Origin: Methylobacterium sp. Leaf118
GTDB taxonomy: Bacteria > Pseudomonadota > Alphaproteobacteria > Rhizobiales > Beijerinckiaceae
DNA: 56,754 nt
Assembly (NCBI RefSeq): GCF_920984675.1
Contig: NZ_CAKLBV010000029.1
Span: 1 to 56,754 of the forward strand
Direction: 5' to 3'
Shown here: positions 38,025-45,529 of the stretch, one piece after another
How positions within the stretch are numbered: the first letter of the stretch is position 1
How the letters are laid out: each line of letters starts with the position of its first letter
Translations under genes and position numbers: made by a program
Notes under the pieces: model-generated
What the model was told of the DNA's origin: nothing
The model's database searches: none
The model's input: the letters and a program-made list of their open reading frames with translations, nothing else

Positions 38025-39646
38025 GGGTCGAGCCGGAGGGTGCGGGTGGGGGCGACGTTGCGGATATTGGGCTGCATCCCGTGCAGCCGCGGCGAGACGA
38101 GCGCCTTCGAGCGGAGATGCAGCACCGGAATCCAGGGCAGCTCGTCGAGCACGATCGTCTCCGCGTCGAACAGCCCCTGTGCCCGGCGGCCGACGTCGCG
38201 CTCCTGGGCGGCCTGCGCGAGCAGCCCGTCGAAGCGCGAGTTCGACCAGCGCCCGGCATTGAAGCCGTCATTGCCGGTGCGGAGCAGGAACAGAAAATTC
38301 TGCGGATCGGAATAGTCGGCGACCCAGGACATCCGGGCGAGGTCGAAATCCCCGCCGTCGCGCAGGTAGGCGAAGTGGGTCTTGGCGTCGGTGGCGACGA
38401 AGCGGGTGATCACGCCGAGGCCGCGCCAGAAATCGGCGAGCGCGACCGCGGTGTTGCGGTTGTTGTCGGTCACGTTGAAGCGGTACTCGACCCGCAACGG
38501 GTTGCCCGGACCGAACCCGGCCTCGGCGAGGAGCCGCCGGGCCTCGTCCTCGCGGTCGATCGGCCCGGCCTCGCGGCCCGCCAGGATCGGCGGATCGCGG
38601 GCGTTGTCGAGGCCCGGCGGGCAGAACGAATAGGCGGGCGTCATGGTCTCGCCCCACACCACCTGCGCCAGGAACTCCCGGTCGATGGCGAGCGACAGGG
38701 CGCGGCGCACCCGCGGGTCGCCGAAGGGGGCCTTGCGGGTGTTGATCCCGATGGCCTGCAGGCCGAGGGCGGGGCCGAGCTGCACCTGCGCGCCGAAGCG
38801 CCGGCGCAGCGAGGCGATCTGGTCGGCGGGAAGATCCGAGAGCGAATCGATCTCGCCGGCCGCGTAGCGCCGCACCGCCGCGGCGAGGTCGGGGGTGGGC
38901 ACGAAGTCCACGCGCGCGATCGGGGCTCGCTCGCGAAAATGCGGGTTGCGGGTGAGGGTGATGCGGTCGTTCGGCACCCAGTCGACGAGGGCGTAGGCCC
39001 CGTTCGTGATGTGCCGGCCCGGCCGGGTGAAGGCGTCGCCCCAGCGGGCGAGCGAGGGGCGGTGGACGGGCAGCGCCGTCTGGTGGGTGAGCAGTTCGAG
39101 CAGGTAAGGGATGGGCTCCGCGAGCGCGATCTCGACGATCCCCGCCTCGGGGACGGACACGCCGAGGGTCTCGGGCGGCGCCTCACCGGCATTGACCGCC
39201 GCCGCGCCCCGGATCGGGAACAGCACCTCGGCGTATTTCGCCGCCGTCTTCGGATCGAGGATGCGGCGCAGGCCGAACAGGAAATCCTCCGCCGTGACCG
39301 GGTCGCCGTTCGACCAGCGCCCGTCGGGGCGCAGGGTGAAGCGGTAGGTCAGGCGGTCGTCCGAGATCGTCCAGCGTTCCGCCGCGCCGGGGACGATCGC
39401 CCCGCGCCCGTCATAGGTCAGCAGGCCCTCGTAGAGGTCGCGCAGGAGATGGGCCTCGGCCACCGTCGAGGTCTTGTGCGGGTCGAGCGTCTCCGGGTCG
39501 GCGTCGTTGCCGCGGCGGTAGACGGGCCCGCCCGCCGCCCGGGCCGGAACGCCAAGCCCGGCGGCAAGCCCGGCGGCGAGCCCGGCGGCGAGCCCGGCGG
39601 CGAGCGCCGCGCCGGCCCGCAGCCCGCGCCGCCGGTCGGGCCGCAA
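38021..39646 (-). CDS. oligopeptide ABC transporter substrate-binding protein (OppA-like)
   Basis: Periplasmic SBP_bac_5 protein of 541 residues. After an unusual LAAG-repeat signal peptide it shows YRRGNDADPETLDPHKTSTV, the family EGLLTYDGRG, VLRPDGRWSNGDPVTAEDFL-like sequence (RPDGRWSNGDPVTAEDF) and RRALSLAIDREFLAQVVWG. The start is a TTG at 39646, the only upstream start candidate that keeps the signal peptide; no good ribosome binding site is seen. It follows the GlcG-like gene by four bases and overlaps the permease. Confidence 0.9.
   Translation of the reverse strand: MRPDRRRGLRAGAALAAGLAAGLAAGLAAGLGVPARAAGGPVYRRGNDADPETLDPHKTSTVAEAHLLRDLYEGLLTYDGRGAIVPGAAERWTISDDRLTYRFTLRPDGRWSNGDPVTAEDFLFGLRRILDPKTAAKYAEVLFPIRGAAAVNAGEAPPETLGVSVPEAGIVEIALAEPIPYLLELLTHQTALPVHRPSLARWGDAFTRPGRHITNGAYALVDWVPNDRITLTRNPHFRERAPIARVDFVPTPDLAAAVRRYAAGEIDSLSDLPADQIASLRRRFGAQVQLGPALGLQAIGINTRKAPFGDPRVRRALSLAIDREFLAQVVWGETMTPAYSFCPPGLDNARDPPILAGREAGPIDREDEARRLLAEAGFGPGNPLRVEYRFNVTDNNRNTAVALADFWRGLGVITRFVATDAKTHFAYLRDGGDFDLARMSWVADYSDPQNFLFLLRTGNDGFNAGRWSNSRFDGLLAQAAQERDVGRRAQGLFDAETIVLDELPWIPVLHLRSKALVSPRLHGMQPNIRNVAPTRTLRLDP
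39554..39601. repeat. four tandem 12-bp repeats encoding the OppA-like signal peptide
   Basis: (A/G)AGCCCGGCGGC occurs four times; units 1-2 begin with A, units 3-4 with G. In frame it encodes LAAG repeats in the hydrophobic core of the signal peptide, so copy number sets signal length. Confidence 0.85.
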
Positions 39647-39650
39647 AGGC

Positions 39651-40100
39651 TCAGGCGCCCGTCTCGGCGACGAGGCCGGCCGCCGCGATGCCGGCCAGGG
39701 CGCAGATCTCGTCGTTGTCCGAGGTATCGCCGGAGATGCCGACGGCGCCCAGCAGCCGCCCGTCGGGGGCGCGGATCAGCACGCCGCCGGCCACCGGCAC
39801 CAGCGCGTCCGGGCCGACGAGGTGGCTCACCGCCGCCACGAAATGCGGCTGCTCCTCGGCCCGCTTGGCGATGGCCCGCGAGCCGAGCCCCAGCGCCAGG
39901 GCGCCGTTGGCCTTGCCCCGGGCGATCTCGGCCCGGCGGAGCGAGGTGCCGTCCTCGGCCGCCAGGCATTTGAGGGCGCCGCGGGCATCGTAGACGACGA
40001 TCGCCAGCGGCTTCAGGGAACGCTCCCGGGCGGTCTTCAGGGCCTCGGCCACGAGGGTCTGCGCGGCGGACAGCGTCAGGTCGGTCGTGGCGGCGGTCAT
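39651..40100 (-). CDS. GlcG/HbpS family protein
   Basis: Protein of 149 residues of the GlcG/HbpS (DUF336) family, members of which bind haem or act with two-component sensors. It shows LSAAQTLVAEALKTARERSL, LAIVVYDARGALKCL, GKANGALALGLGSRAIA, VPVAGGVLIRAPDG and GAVGISGDTSDNDEICALAG. No signal peptide. The ATG at 40100 has GAGGATCG upstream. First gene of a unit with the OppA-like and permease genes. Function here unknown; possibly a ligand-processing partner of the transporter. Confidence 0.88.
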   Translation of the reverse strand: MTAATTDLTLSAAQTLVAEALKTARERSLKPLAIVVYDARGALKCLAAEDGTSLRRAEIARGKANGALALGLGSRAIAKRAEEQPHFVAAVSHLVGPDALVPVAGGVLIRAPDGRLLGAVGISGDTSDNDEICALAGIAAAGLVAETGA

Positions 40101-40160
40101 GGGGGCGATCCTCGAGAGGTGGCGTTCCCCAGGACATGCACCGGCATGCCCCCTTCCGCC

Positions 40161-40208
40161 AAGTCGGACTTCATCCAAGGCGGACGTCATCCAAGGCGGA
40201 CGTCATCC
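40161..40208. repeat. three tandem 16-bp repeats
   Basis: AAGTCGGACTTCATCC, then AAGGCGGACGTCATCC twice (40161-40176, 40177-40192, 40193-40208). They lie in the gap upstream of the GlcG-like gene and downstream of the OsmC gene. Confidence 0.85.
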
Positions 40209-40227
40209 CGTCGGACGCGGCACCGCC

Positions 40228-40680
40228 TCACGCGACGATCACCTCGGTGCGCACGGAATTGGCGATGAAGCAGGTCTCGTGCGCCGCGTGGTGGAGCGCG
40301 GCGAGTTTTTCCGCCTCGGGCGCCTCGCCCGCCCAGTCGATGGCCGGATGCAGCACCACCCGGGTCACCGCCTGCCGGTCCGGCGCGATCGCGGCGAGCG
40401 TCCCCTCGGCCCGGTCGCGATAGGCACGCACCGAAAACCCCGCGAGCCGGGCGACGTGGAGGAAGCTCAGCATGTGGCAGGCGGAGAGCGCCGCCACCAG
40501 CATCTCCTCGGGATCGACCGCCGCCGGATCGGCCCACTTGCCGACGACGTGGGGCGAGGCCGAGCCCGGCAGGGTAATCCCGCCGTCGAAGCGCAGGGTG
40601 TGGGCGCGGCCGTAGCGGCCGGCGGCGAAATCCTCGCCCGCGCCGAGCGCCCAGTCGACCTCCGCGCTATGGAGCGCCAT
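40228..40680 (-). CDS. OsmC family peroxiredoxin-like protein
   Basis: Thiol peroxidase of 150 residues reducing organic hydroperoxides. Both redox cysteines are present: C68 in [12 protein letters not shown] and C137 in [24 protein letters not shown] is the family signature. The ATG at 40680 has GGGAGG upstream. Monocistronic. A second peroxide-defence gene in the window beside the Mn-catalase. Confidence 0.93.
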   Translation of the reverse strand: MALHSAEVDWALGAGEDFAAGRYGRAHTLRFDGGITLPGSASPHVVGKWADPAAVDPEEMLVAALSACHMLSFLHVARLAGFSVRAYRDRAEGTLAAIAPDRQAVTRVVLHPAIDWAGEAPEAEKLAALHHAAHETCFIANSVRTEVIVA

Positions 40681-40795
40681 CCGCCGCCTCCCGTTCTTCG
40701 TCTCCCGAGACTATCGAAGTCCCGTGCGGGCCGCCACGTTGTGCGGCCCCGCGCCGCCGGTGCATGGTTGCGCCGGAACGGGGAAAGCGGCCGCC

Positions 40796-41764
40796 ATGCG
40801 CTACGGCACCATCAAGAAGATTCTCGTCACCGGGGGCGCGGGCTTCCTCGGCTCGCATCTGTGCGAGCGGCTGATCGCCCAGGGCCACGAGGTGCTCTGC
40901 GTCGACAACTTCTTCACCGGGGCGCGCCGCAACGTCGCCCACCTGCTCGGCCACCCGTCGTTCGAGCTGTTGCGCCACGACGTGACCTTCCCGCTCTATG
41001 TCGAGGTGGACGAGATCTACAACCTCGCCTGCCCGGCCTCGCCGGTGCACTACCAGTTCGACCCGGTGCAGACGACGAAGACCTCCGTGCACGGCGCCAT
41101 CAACGTGCTCGGCCTCGCCAAGCGGGTGAAGGCCACCGTGCTCCAGGCCTCGACCTCGGAGGTCTACGGCGACCCGGAGGTGCATCCCCAGCCCGAGGAA
41201 TATTGGGGCCGCGTCAACCCGATCGGCTTCCGCTCCTGCTACGACGAGGGTAAGCGCTGCGCCGAGACCTTGTTCTTCGATTACCACCGCCAGCACATGG
41301 TGCCGATCAAGGTGGTGCGGATCTTCAACACCTACGGGCCGCGCATGCATCCCAACGACGGGCGCGTGGTCTCGAACCTGATCGTCCAGGCGCTGAAGGG
41401 CGAGGACATCACCCTCTACGGCGACGGCCAGCAGACGCGCTCGTTCTGCTACGTCGACGACCTGATCGAGGCGATGATGCGGATGATGGGCACCGACCCC
41501 GCGGTGACGGGCCCGATCAACATCGGCAATCCGGGCGAGTTCACGATCCGGGAGCTCGCCGAGACGGTGCTCGACCTCACCGGCTCGAAGTCGCGCCTCG
41601 TCCACCGGCCGCTGCCCCCGGACGACCCGCGCCAGCGCCGACCCGACATCACGAAGGCCAAGGCCGTGCTCGACTGGGAGCCGACGATTCCCCTGCGCGA
41701 GGGGCTGAGCCGGACGATCGCGTATTTCGAGGCCTACCTCGCCTCCGAGCCGAAGGAGGGGTGA
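40796..41764 (+). CDS. UDP-glucuronate decarboxylase (UDP-xylose synthase)
   Basis: NAD-dependent extended SDR enzyme of 322 residues, converting UDP-glucuronate to UDP-xylose for polysaccharide synthesis. It shows the nucleotide motif [56 protein letters not shown], catalytic STSEVYGDP and YDEGKR (YxxxK), and [13 protein letters not shown]. The SPVHYQ stretch separates UXS enzymes from dTDP-glucose dehydratases. The ATG at 40796 follows GGGGAAAG. Divergent from OsmC. Confidence 0.93.
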   Translation: MRYGTIKKILVTGGAGFLGSHLCERLIAQGHEVLCVDNFFTGARRNVAHLLGHPSFELLRHDVTFPLYVEVDEIYNLACPASPVHYQFDPVQTTKTSVHGAINVLGLAKRVKATVLQASTSEVYGDPEVHPQPEEYWGRVNPIGFRSCYDEGKRCAETLFFDYHRQHMVPIKVVRIFNTYGPRMHPNDGRVVSNLIVQALKGEDITLYGDGQQTRSFCYVDDLIEAMMRMMGTDPAVTGPINIGNPGEFTIRELAETVLDLTGSKSRLVHRPLPPDDPRQRRPDITKAKAVLDWEPTIPLREGLSRTIAYFEAYLASEPKEG

Positions 41765-41887
41765 GGTTTTGGGGGCGGTTCGGGTCGTGGGGCGTGCCGA
41801 TGATGCGGGTGATGGAACGGCGAAAACATCCAATCTGCCCTCGCCGCATCCCCGATTTCTGTTTGGCGGCTTCCAGAGAGGCCCCTC

Positions 41888-42502
41888 TCAGCCGCCCATG
41901 GATGCCTTGAGATCGACGATCCATTCATGGCCGGGATGCAGAGCCTCAAGCCAAACCATCAGATCATGTTTCTCCTCTGATTCAAGCCTTGGCAAGGCGG
42001 CGAGAAAATCGTCCTTGTCTTTCGGTCGCGTGTATCTTGCCTTGAACAGCAGAACCAACGCGGGCGCCAGATACGAAATTCCGGCCGGGTCGATCCGGAT
42101 GGCCGCCGCTCTCGGCATCTGGAGCGTGGGCTGTCGCTTGTAGGACCAGATGTCTCGGCTTCCCCGCTCCGTCATCAGATCGACCCGCCAGCACCCGGCG
42201 GCGATCTCCGCTCCCCAAACCTGCCAGAGATCGACGGGAACGGGTTCGCTCGACGGAAGGTGAACGAGGCTTTTCCCAACGACACGAAAACATTCAAGCT
42301 CCGAGAGTTTCCTTCGACAGCCCTCGATCTCGTCCGGAAGGACAGCAAACTCCAGATCCTCATGGTCGCGCGTTTGATGCCCGTGCCAGATGTCCAATGC
42401 CCAGCCGCCGACGAGATACCAACGGCGGCTGAACCGTCCAATCCGGTCAAACAATTCGTTCGGCGACCATGCTCGCCAATGATCCTCCGGAATTGGCTCC
42501 AC
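41888..42502 (-). CDS. nucleotidyltransferase-fold protein, aminoglycoside adenylyltransferase-like
   Basis: Protein of 204 residues resembling the aminoglycoside-2''-adenylyltransferase family. The core WYLVGGWALDIWHGHQTRDH followed by EDLEFAVL matches the G-G-W-x-x-D...T-R-x-H-x-D-x-E nucleotidyltransferase pattern, with metal-binding acidic residues. The C-terminal half contains LAPALVLLFKARYTRPKDKD and DDFLAALPRL. The starting codon is a GTG at 42502 with a weak ribosome binding site. Base composition is visibly lower in GC than the surroundings, suggesting recent transfer. The substrate could be an aminoglycoside or something else entirely. Confidence 0.78.
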   Translation of the reverse strand: MEPIPEDHWRAWSPNELFDRIGRFSRRWYLVGGWALDIWHGHQTRDHEDLEFAVLPDEIEGCRRKLSELECFRVVGKSLVHLPSSEPVPVDLWQVWGAEIAAGCWRVDLMTERGSRDIWSYKRQPTLQMPRAAAIRIDPAGISYLAPALVLLFKARYTRPKDKDDFLAALPRLESEEKHDLMVWLEALHPGHEWIVDLKASMGG

Positions 42503-42715
42503 CGGAACACCTGTTTCGGGTCTGACCTTCGACGTGAAAAGCGGCTACCGCAAACCGACGACCTGCCCCCGGACACGGGTCGAGCGCCCCGTCGACGAAA
42601 GCTGACAACACCCCGCTCCGTGCGCAATTTCCGAATCTGGTACAAGCTCTCACCGGTTGTGTCCGCGGCGGCCTCATTCGGAGCGGAGTCCCGACGCGAG
42701 CAGGACCCTCGCCCC

Positions 42716-43426
42716 ATGAGCGATGCCGCGACGACCGACCGTCCCTACACCATCTGCCACATGACCACCTCGGTCGACGGCCGCATCAAGGTGCGGCGCT
42801 GGACGACGGTCGACGCGGATGCGCATTGCGAGGCCAGTGCACGCCACGCTCGAGGGCGATGCCTGGATATGCGGGCGCGTCACCAGGCAGGGCTATGCCG
42901 ACAGCGCGGAGCCTTTGGCCGAGGCGGCGCCGCTGTCGCGGGAGCACCGCGTGGCGCGCGCCGACGCGCCCGGCTAAGCGGTAGCGCTCGACGCCCGCGG
43001 AGTGATGGAGTGGGCGGCGCGCAACGCCATCACCGGCGACCCCGTCGTCGTAACTACGGGGCAGGCTTCGGATGACCGTCTGCGCCGCCTGCGGGCGGGG
43101 GCCTCTCCTATATCCTGGCGGGCGAGCACGCGGTCGATTTCCCGCTGGCGCTGCGCAAGCTCAAGGCGCTGTTCGGGATCGAGCGGCTCCTGATCGAGGG
43201 CGGCGGGCGCATCAACGGCTCGCGGGTGAAGGCCGGGTTGATCGACGAAGTGAGCCTGCTGCTGGCGCCCGCCATCGACGGCGCGTCCGGCACGCCGGCC
43301 CTGTTCGACGTCGACGGGGCGGACGGCGACTCGATGGGCGCGCGCCTTCGCCTGAGCCGCACCGCCTGCAAGCCCCTCGCGGACGGCACGGTCTGGCTGC
43401 GCTACCGGGTCGCTCCGGCGGGGTGA
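42716..43426 (+). pseudogene. decayed RibD C-terminal-domain reductase
   Basis: Remnant of a dihydrofolate-reductase-like (RibD_C) protein of about 235 residues. The start TICHMTTSVDGRIKVRRW is intact. A one-base insertion near 42834 shifts the frame to VHATLEGDAWICGRVTRQGY. A TAA at 42975-42977 replaces the expected Tyr codon (PG-stop-AVALDARG). A second frameshift near 43105 leads into YILAGEHAVDFPLALRKLKA, then IERLLIEGGGRINGSRVKAG and the natural TGA at 43426. Three lesions make it non-functional. It lies beside the transferred nucleotidyltransferase. Confidence 0.85.
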
Positions 43427-43454
43427 GGCGGCGCGCCCCACCCCGCATCCGGCC

Positions 43455-43751
43455 TCATCCGTCCTGCTTGCCGCCCACGCCCGAGGGGTTCGTCATCGGC
43501 CCGGCCGGGCCGCTGGCATCGGCGTCCTCGGTGCCGGTCCGGCCGCCGCTTTGGCGGGCGCCCGCGTGGTCGTGATCCTGCTCGATCTGGATGTTGCGGC
43601 GGTCGAGGCCGCGCTCGTTCGTGGGCTGGGACTTGTCGCGGTTGCTCAGCACCTGATTCTCGCCGAGCACGCCCTCGGGCCGCTCGGTCATGGCGCCGCT
43701 GCCGTCGCGTTTGCCCTTGCCGCCTCCTCTACCCTGCGCGCCGGGGCCCAT
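43455..43751 (-). CDS. small hydrophilic hypothetical protein
   Basis: Protein of 98 residues, very polar and probably disordered: a Gly/Lys-rich start (GAQGRGGGKGKRDGSGAMTE), then RPEGVLGENQVLSNRDKSQP and a Gly/Asp/Pro-rich tail. I believe similar short proteins occur in Methylobacterium, but their function is unknown to me. Start uncertain: the ATG at 43691 would give 78 residues. Neither start has a clear ribosome binding site. Confidence 0.55.
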   Translation of the reverse strand: MGPGAQGRGGGKGKRDGSGAMTERPEGVLGENQVLSNRDKSQPTNERGLDRRNIQIEQDHDHAGARQSGGRTGTEDADASGPAGPMTNPSGVGGKQDG

Positions 43752-43946
43752 GCTGTGCCGATCGGCTTTGGCCCTGATGTCGCGCCTCGTTGAGGACGGC
43801 GTGGGAGCGCAATCTGTGTTCTCGCCGCTCCGGAGCACACTGAGCCACGACAAACTCAAATATCTCCCGGAGGCGAAATGTTCGAAAACCGCGGGAGAGA
43901 GCCTGCCTGTGCGGAAAAGATCTTGGGGAAGGCCGTCCCGCTACGC

Positions 43947-45224
43947 TCACCCCTTGGCGGCCAGAAGCTCCGCGAACCGCGCCACGAGCCGGCGCCCGAC
44001 CTCCTCCTTGTCGAGCCGCGGCCAGGTTTCCACCGTGCCGTCGCCGGCCACGAGGTGGACGGTGTTTTCAGCTCCCCCCATCACGCCGCCCTCCGCCGAG
44101 ACGTCGTTGGCGACGATGAGGTCGCAGCCCTTCCGGGCGATCTTCTTTCGGGCGTTGTCGATCACCGCGTCGGTCTCGGCGGCGAAGCCGATCACGAGGG
44201 GCGGGCGCCCCGCGCCGCGTCCGGCAATGGTGGCGAGGATGTCCGGGTTCTCGACGAGCGTCAGCGGCGGGACGGCTTTGCCGTCCTTCTTGATCTTGCC
44301 GGCCCGCGCCTCGGCGGGGCGCCAGTCGCCAACCGCGGCGGCGAAGACCGCGAGGTCGGCGGGCAGCGCCGCCTCGACCGCGGCCAGCATCTCCCGGGCG
44401 CTCTCGACCCGCACCACCGCGACGCCGGCCGGATCGGGGATCGCCACCGGCCCGGAGACCAGCGTCACCCGCGCCCCGGCCTGCGCCGCGGCGGCGGCTA
44501 GGGCATGGCCCTGCCGGCCGGAGGAGCGGTTGGCGAGGTAGCGCACCGGGTCGATCGCCTCGTGGGTCGGGCCCGAGGTGACGAGCACGTGCCGCCCCGC
44601 CAGCGCCCCCTTGGGGCTCGCCCGGCCGGCCAGGAAGCCGAGGCCGGCGCCCCCTGAGCGCTCCGCCAGCAGCCGCTCCAGCGCGTCGGCGATCTCGTGC
44701 GGCTCGGCCAGCCGCCCGGGGCCGAACTCGGCCTCGGCCATCGCCCCCTCGTTGGGGCCGACCACGGCGACGCCGTCAACGCGCAACTGCGCGAGGTTGC
44801 GCTGCGTCGCCGGGTGCAGCCACATCCGCACGTTCATGGCGGGCGCGATCAGGATCGGCAGGGTGGTGGCCAGAAGCACGGTCCCGGCGAGGTCCGGCGC
44901 GTGGCCAGTCGCCATCCGGGCCATCAGGTTGGCGGTGGCGGGCGCCACCACGACGGCGTCGGCGTCCCGCGCCAGGCGGATATGACCGATCTCCGCCTCG
45001 GTCTCCCGATCGAACAGATCGGTATGCGACCGCTCGCCCGCGAGCGCGGCGGCGGCGAGCGGCGTGATGAATTCCTGGGCCGACTCGGTCAGCAGCGGGC
45101 GGACCTGGGCGCCGCGCTCGCGCAGGCGGCGGATCAGGTCGAGCGCCTTGTAGGCGGCGATGCCGCCGCCGACGATGAGGAGGATGCGGCGGCCGGCGAG
45201 GGGGCCGGAGGCGGACTGGGTCAT
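43947..45224 (-). CDS. coaBC: bifunctional phosphopantothenoylcysteine decarboxylase/synthase
   Basis: Coenzyme A biosynthesis enzyme of 425 residues. The flavin-dependent CoaC half (1-190) starts GRRILLIVGGGIAAYKALDL and has APATANLMARMATG and the PxMNxxMW motif APAMNVRMW. The CoaB half has VLVTSGPTHEAIDPVRYLAN, FAAAVGDWRP, the GKIKKDG lysine motif and GFAAETD. Start at the ATG 45224. In Hyphomicrobiales it commonly follows ubiB; here three unrelated genes separate them. Confidence 0.95.
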   Translation of the reverse strand: MTQSASGPLAGRRILLIVGGGIAAYKALDLIRRLRERGAQVRPLLTESAQEFITPLAAAALAGERSHTDLFDRETEAEIGHIRLARDADAVVVAPATANLMARMATGHAPDLAGTVLLATTLPILIAPAMNVRMWLHPATQRNLAQLRVDGVAVVGPNEGAMAEAEFGPGRLAEPHEIADALERLLAERSGGAGLGFLAGRASPKGALAGRHVLVTSGPTHEAIDPVRYLANRSSGRQGHALAAAAAQAGARVTLVSGPVAIPDPAGVAVVRVESAREMLAAVEAALPADLAVFAAAVGDWRPAEARAGKIKKDGKAVPPLTLVENPDILATIAGRGAGRPPLVIGFAAETDAVIDNARKKIARKGCDLIVANDVSAEGGVMGGAENTVHLVAGDGTVETWPRLDKEEVGRRLVARFAELLAAKG

Positions 45225-45529
45225 GGGGGCACCTCGGGCGTTCGGCGCGGCCGCGTCAAGGGTGCGGGGCCAACGAGCGGGCGCCGAACCCGGGACACGA
45301 TGTGACCTGCCCCGTTGTGAGGCGGCGACCGCACGACACGGCATCCGCGTCGGTCCGGAACCGCCAGCGAAACCCGGAATCCCCCTGCGATGCGCGCTCG
45401 GAGCCTCAGGGCGCGGCCCGGCGTCGCTTCCGGGCTCGCTGATCCGCGCGGTTGAAACGAGCGCCTTCCGCGCCGGCGGCTGGGTGGGCGTCGCGTCGCC
45501 CCGAATTCGGCGCCGCGGCGGCGGCAGGC
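45225..45529. other. 305-bp gap without a recognisable gene
   Basis: Lies between the FkbH-like stop and the coaBC start, both on the minus strand. No coding frame, tandem repeat or strong hairpin with a T-run was found. Presumably it holds the coaBC promoter. Confidence 0.5.

Noticed and set aside
40228..40680. Ohr (organic hydroperoxide resistance) subtype
   Set aside because: The spacing and sequence around both cysteines fit the OsmC/YhfA-like side at least as well; only the family level is supported.
45225..45529. tRNA or small RNA gene in the coaBC upstream gap
   Set aside because: No cloverleaf, T-loop or terminator pattern could be found by eye.
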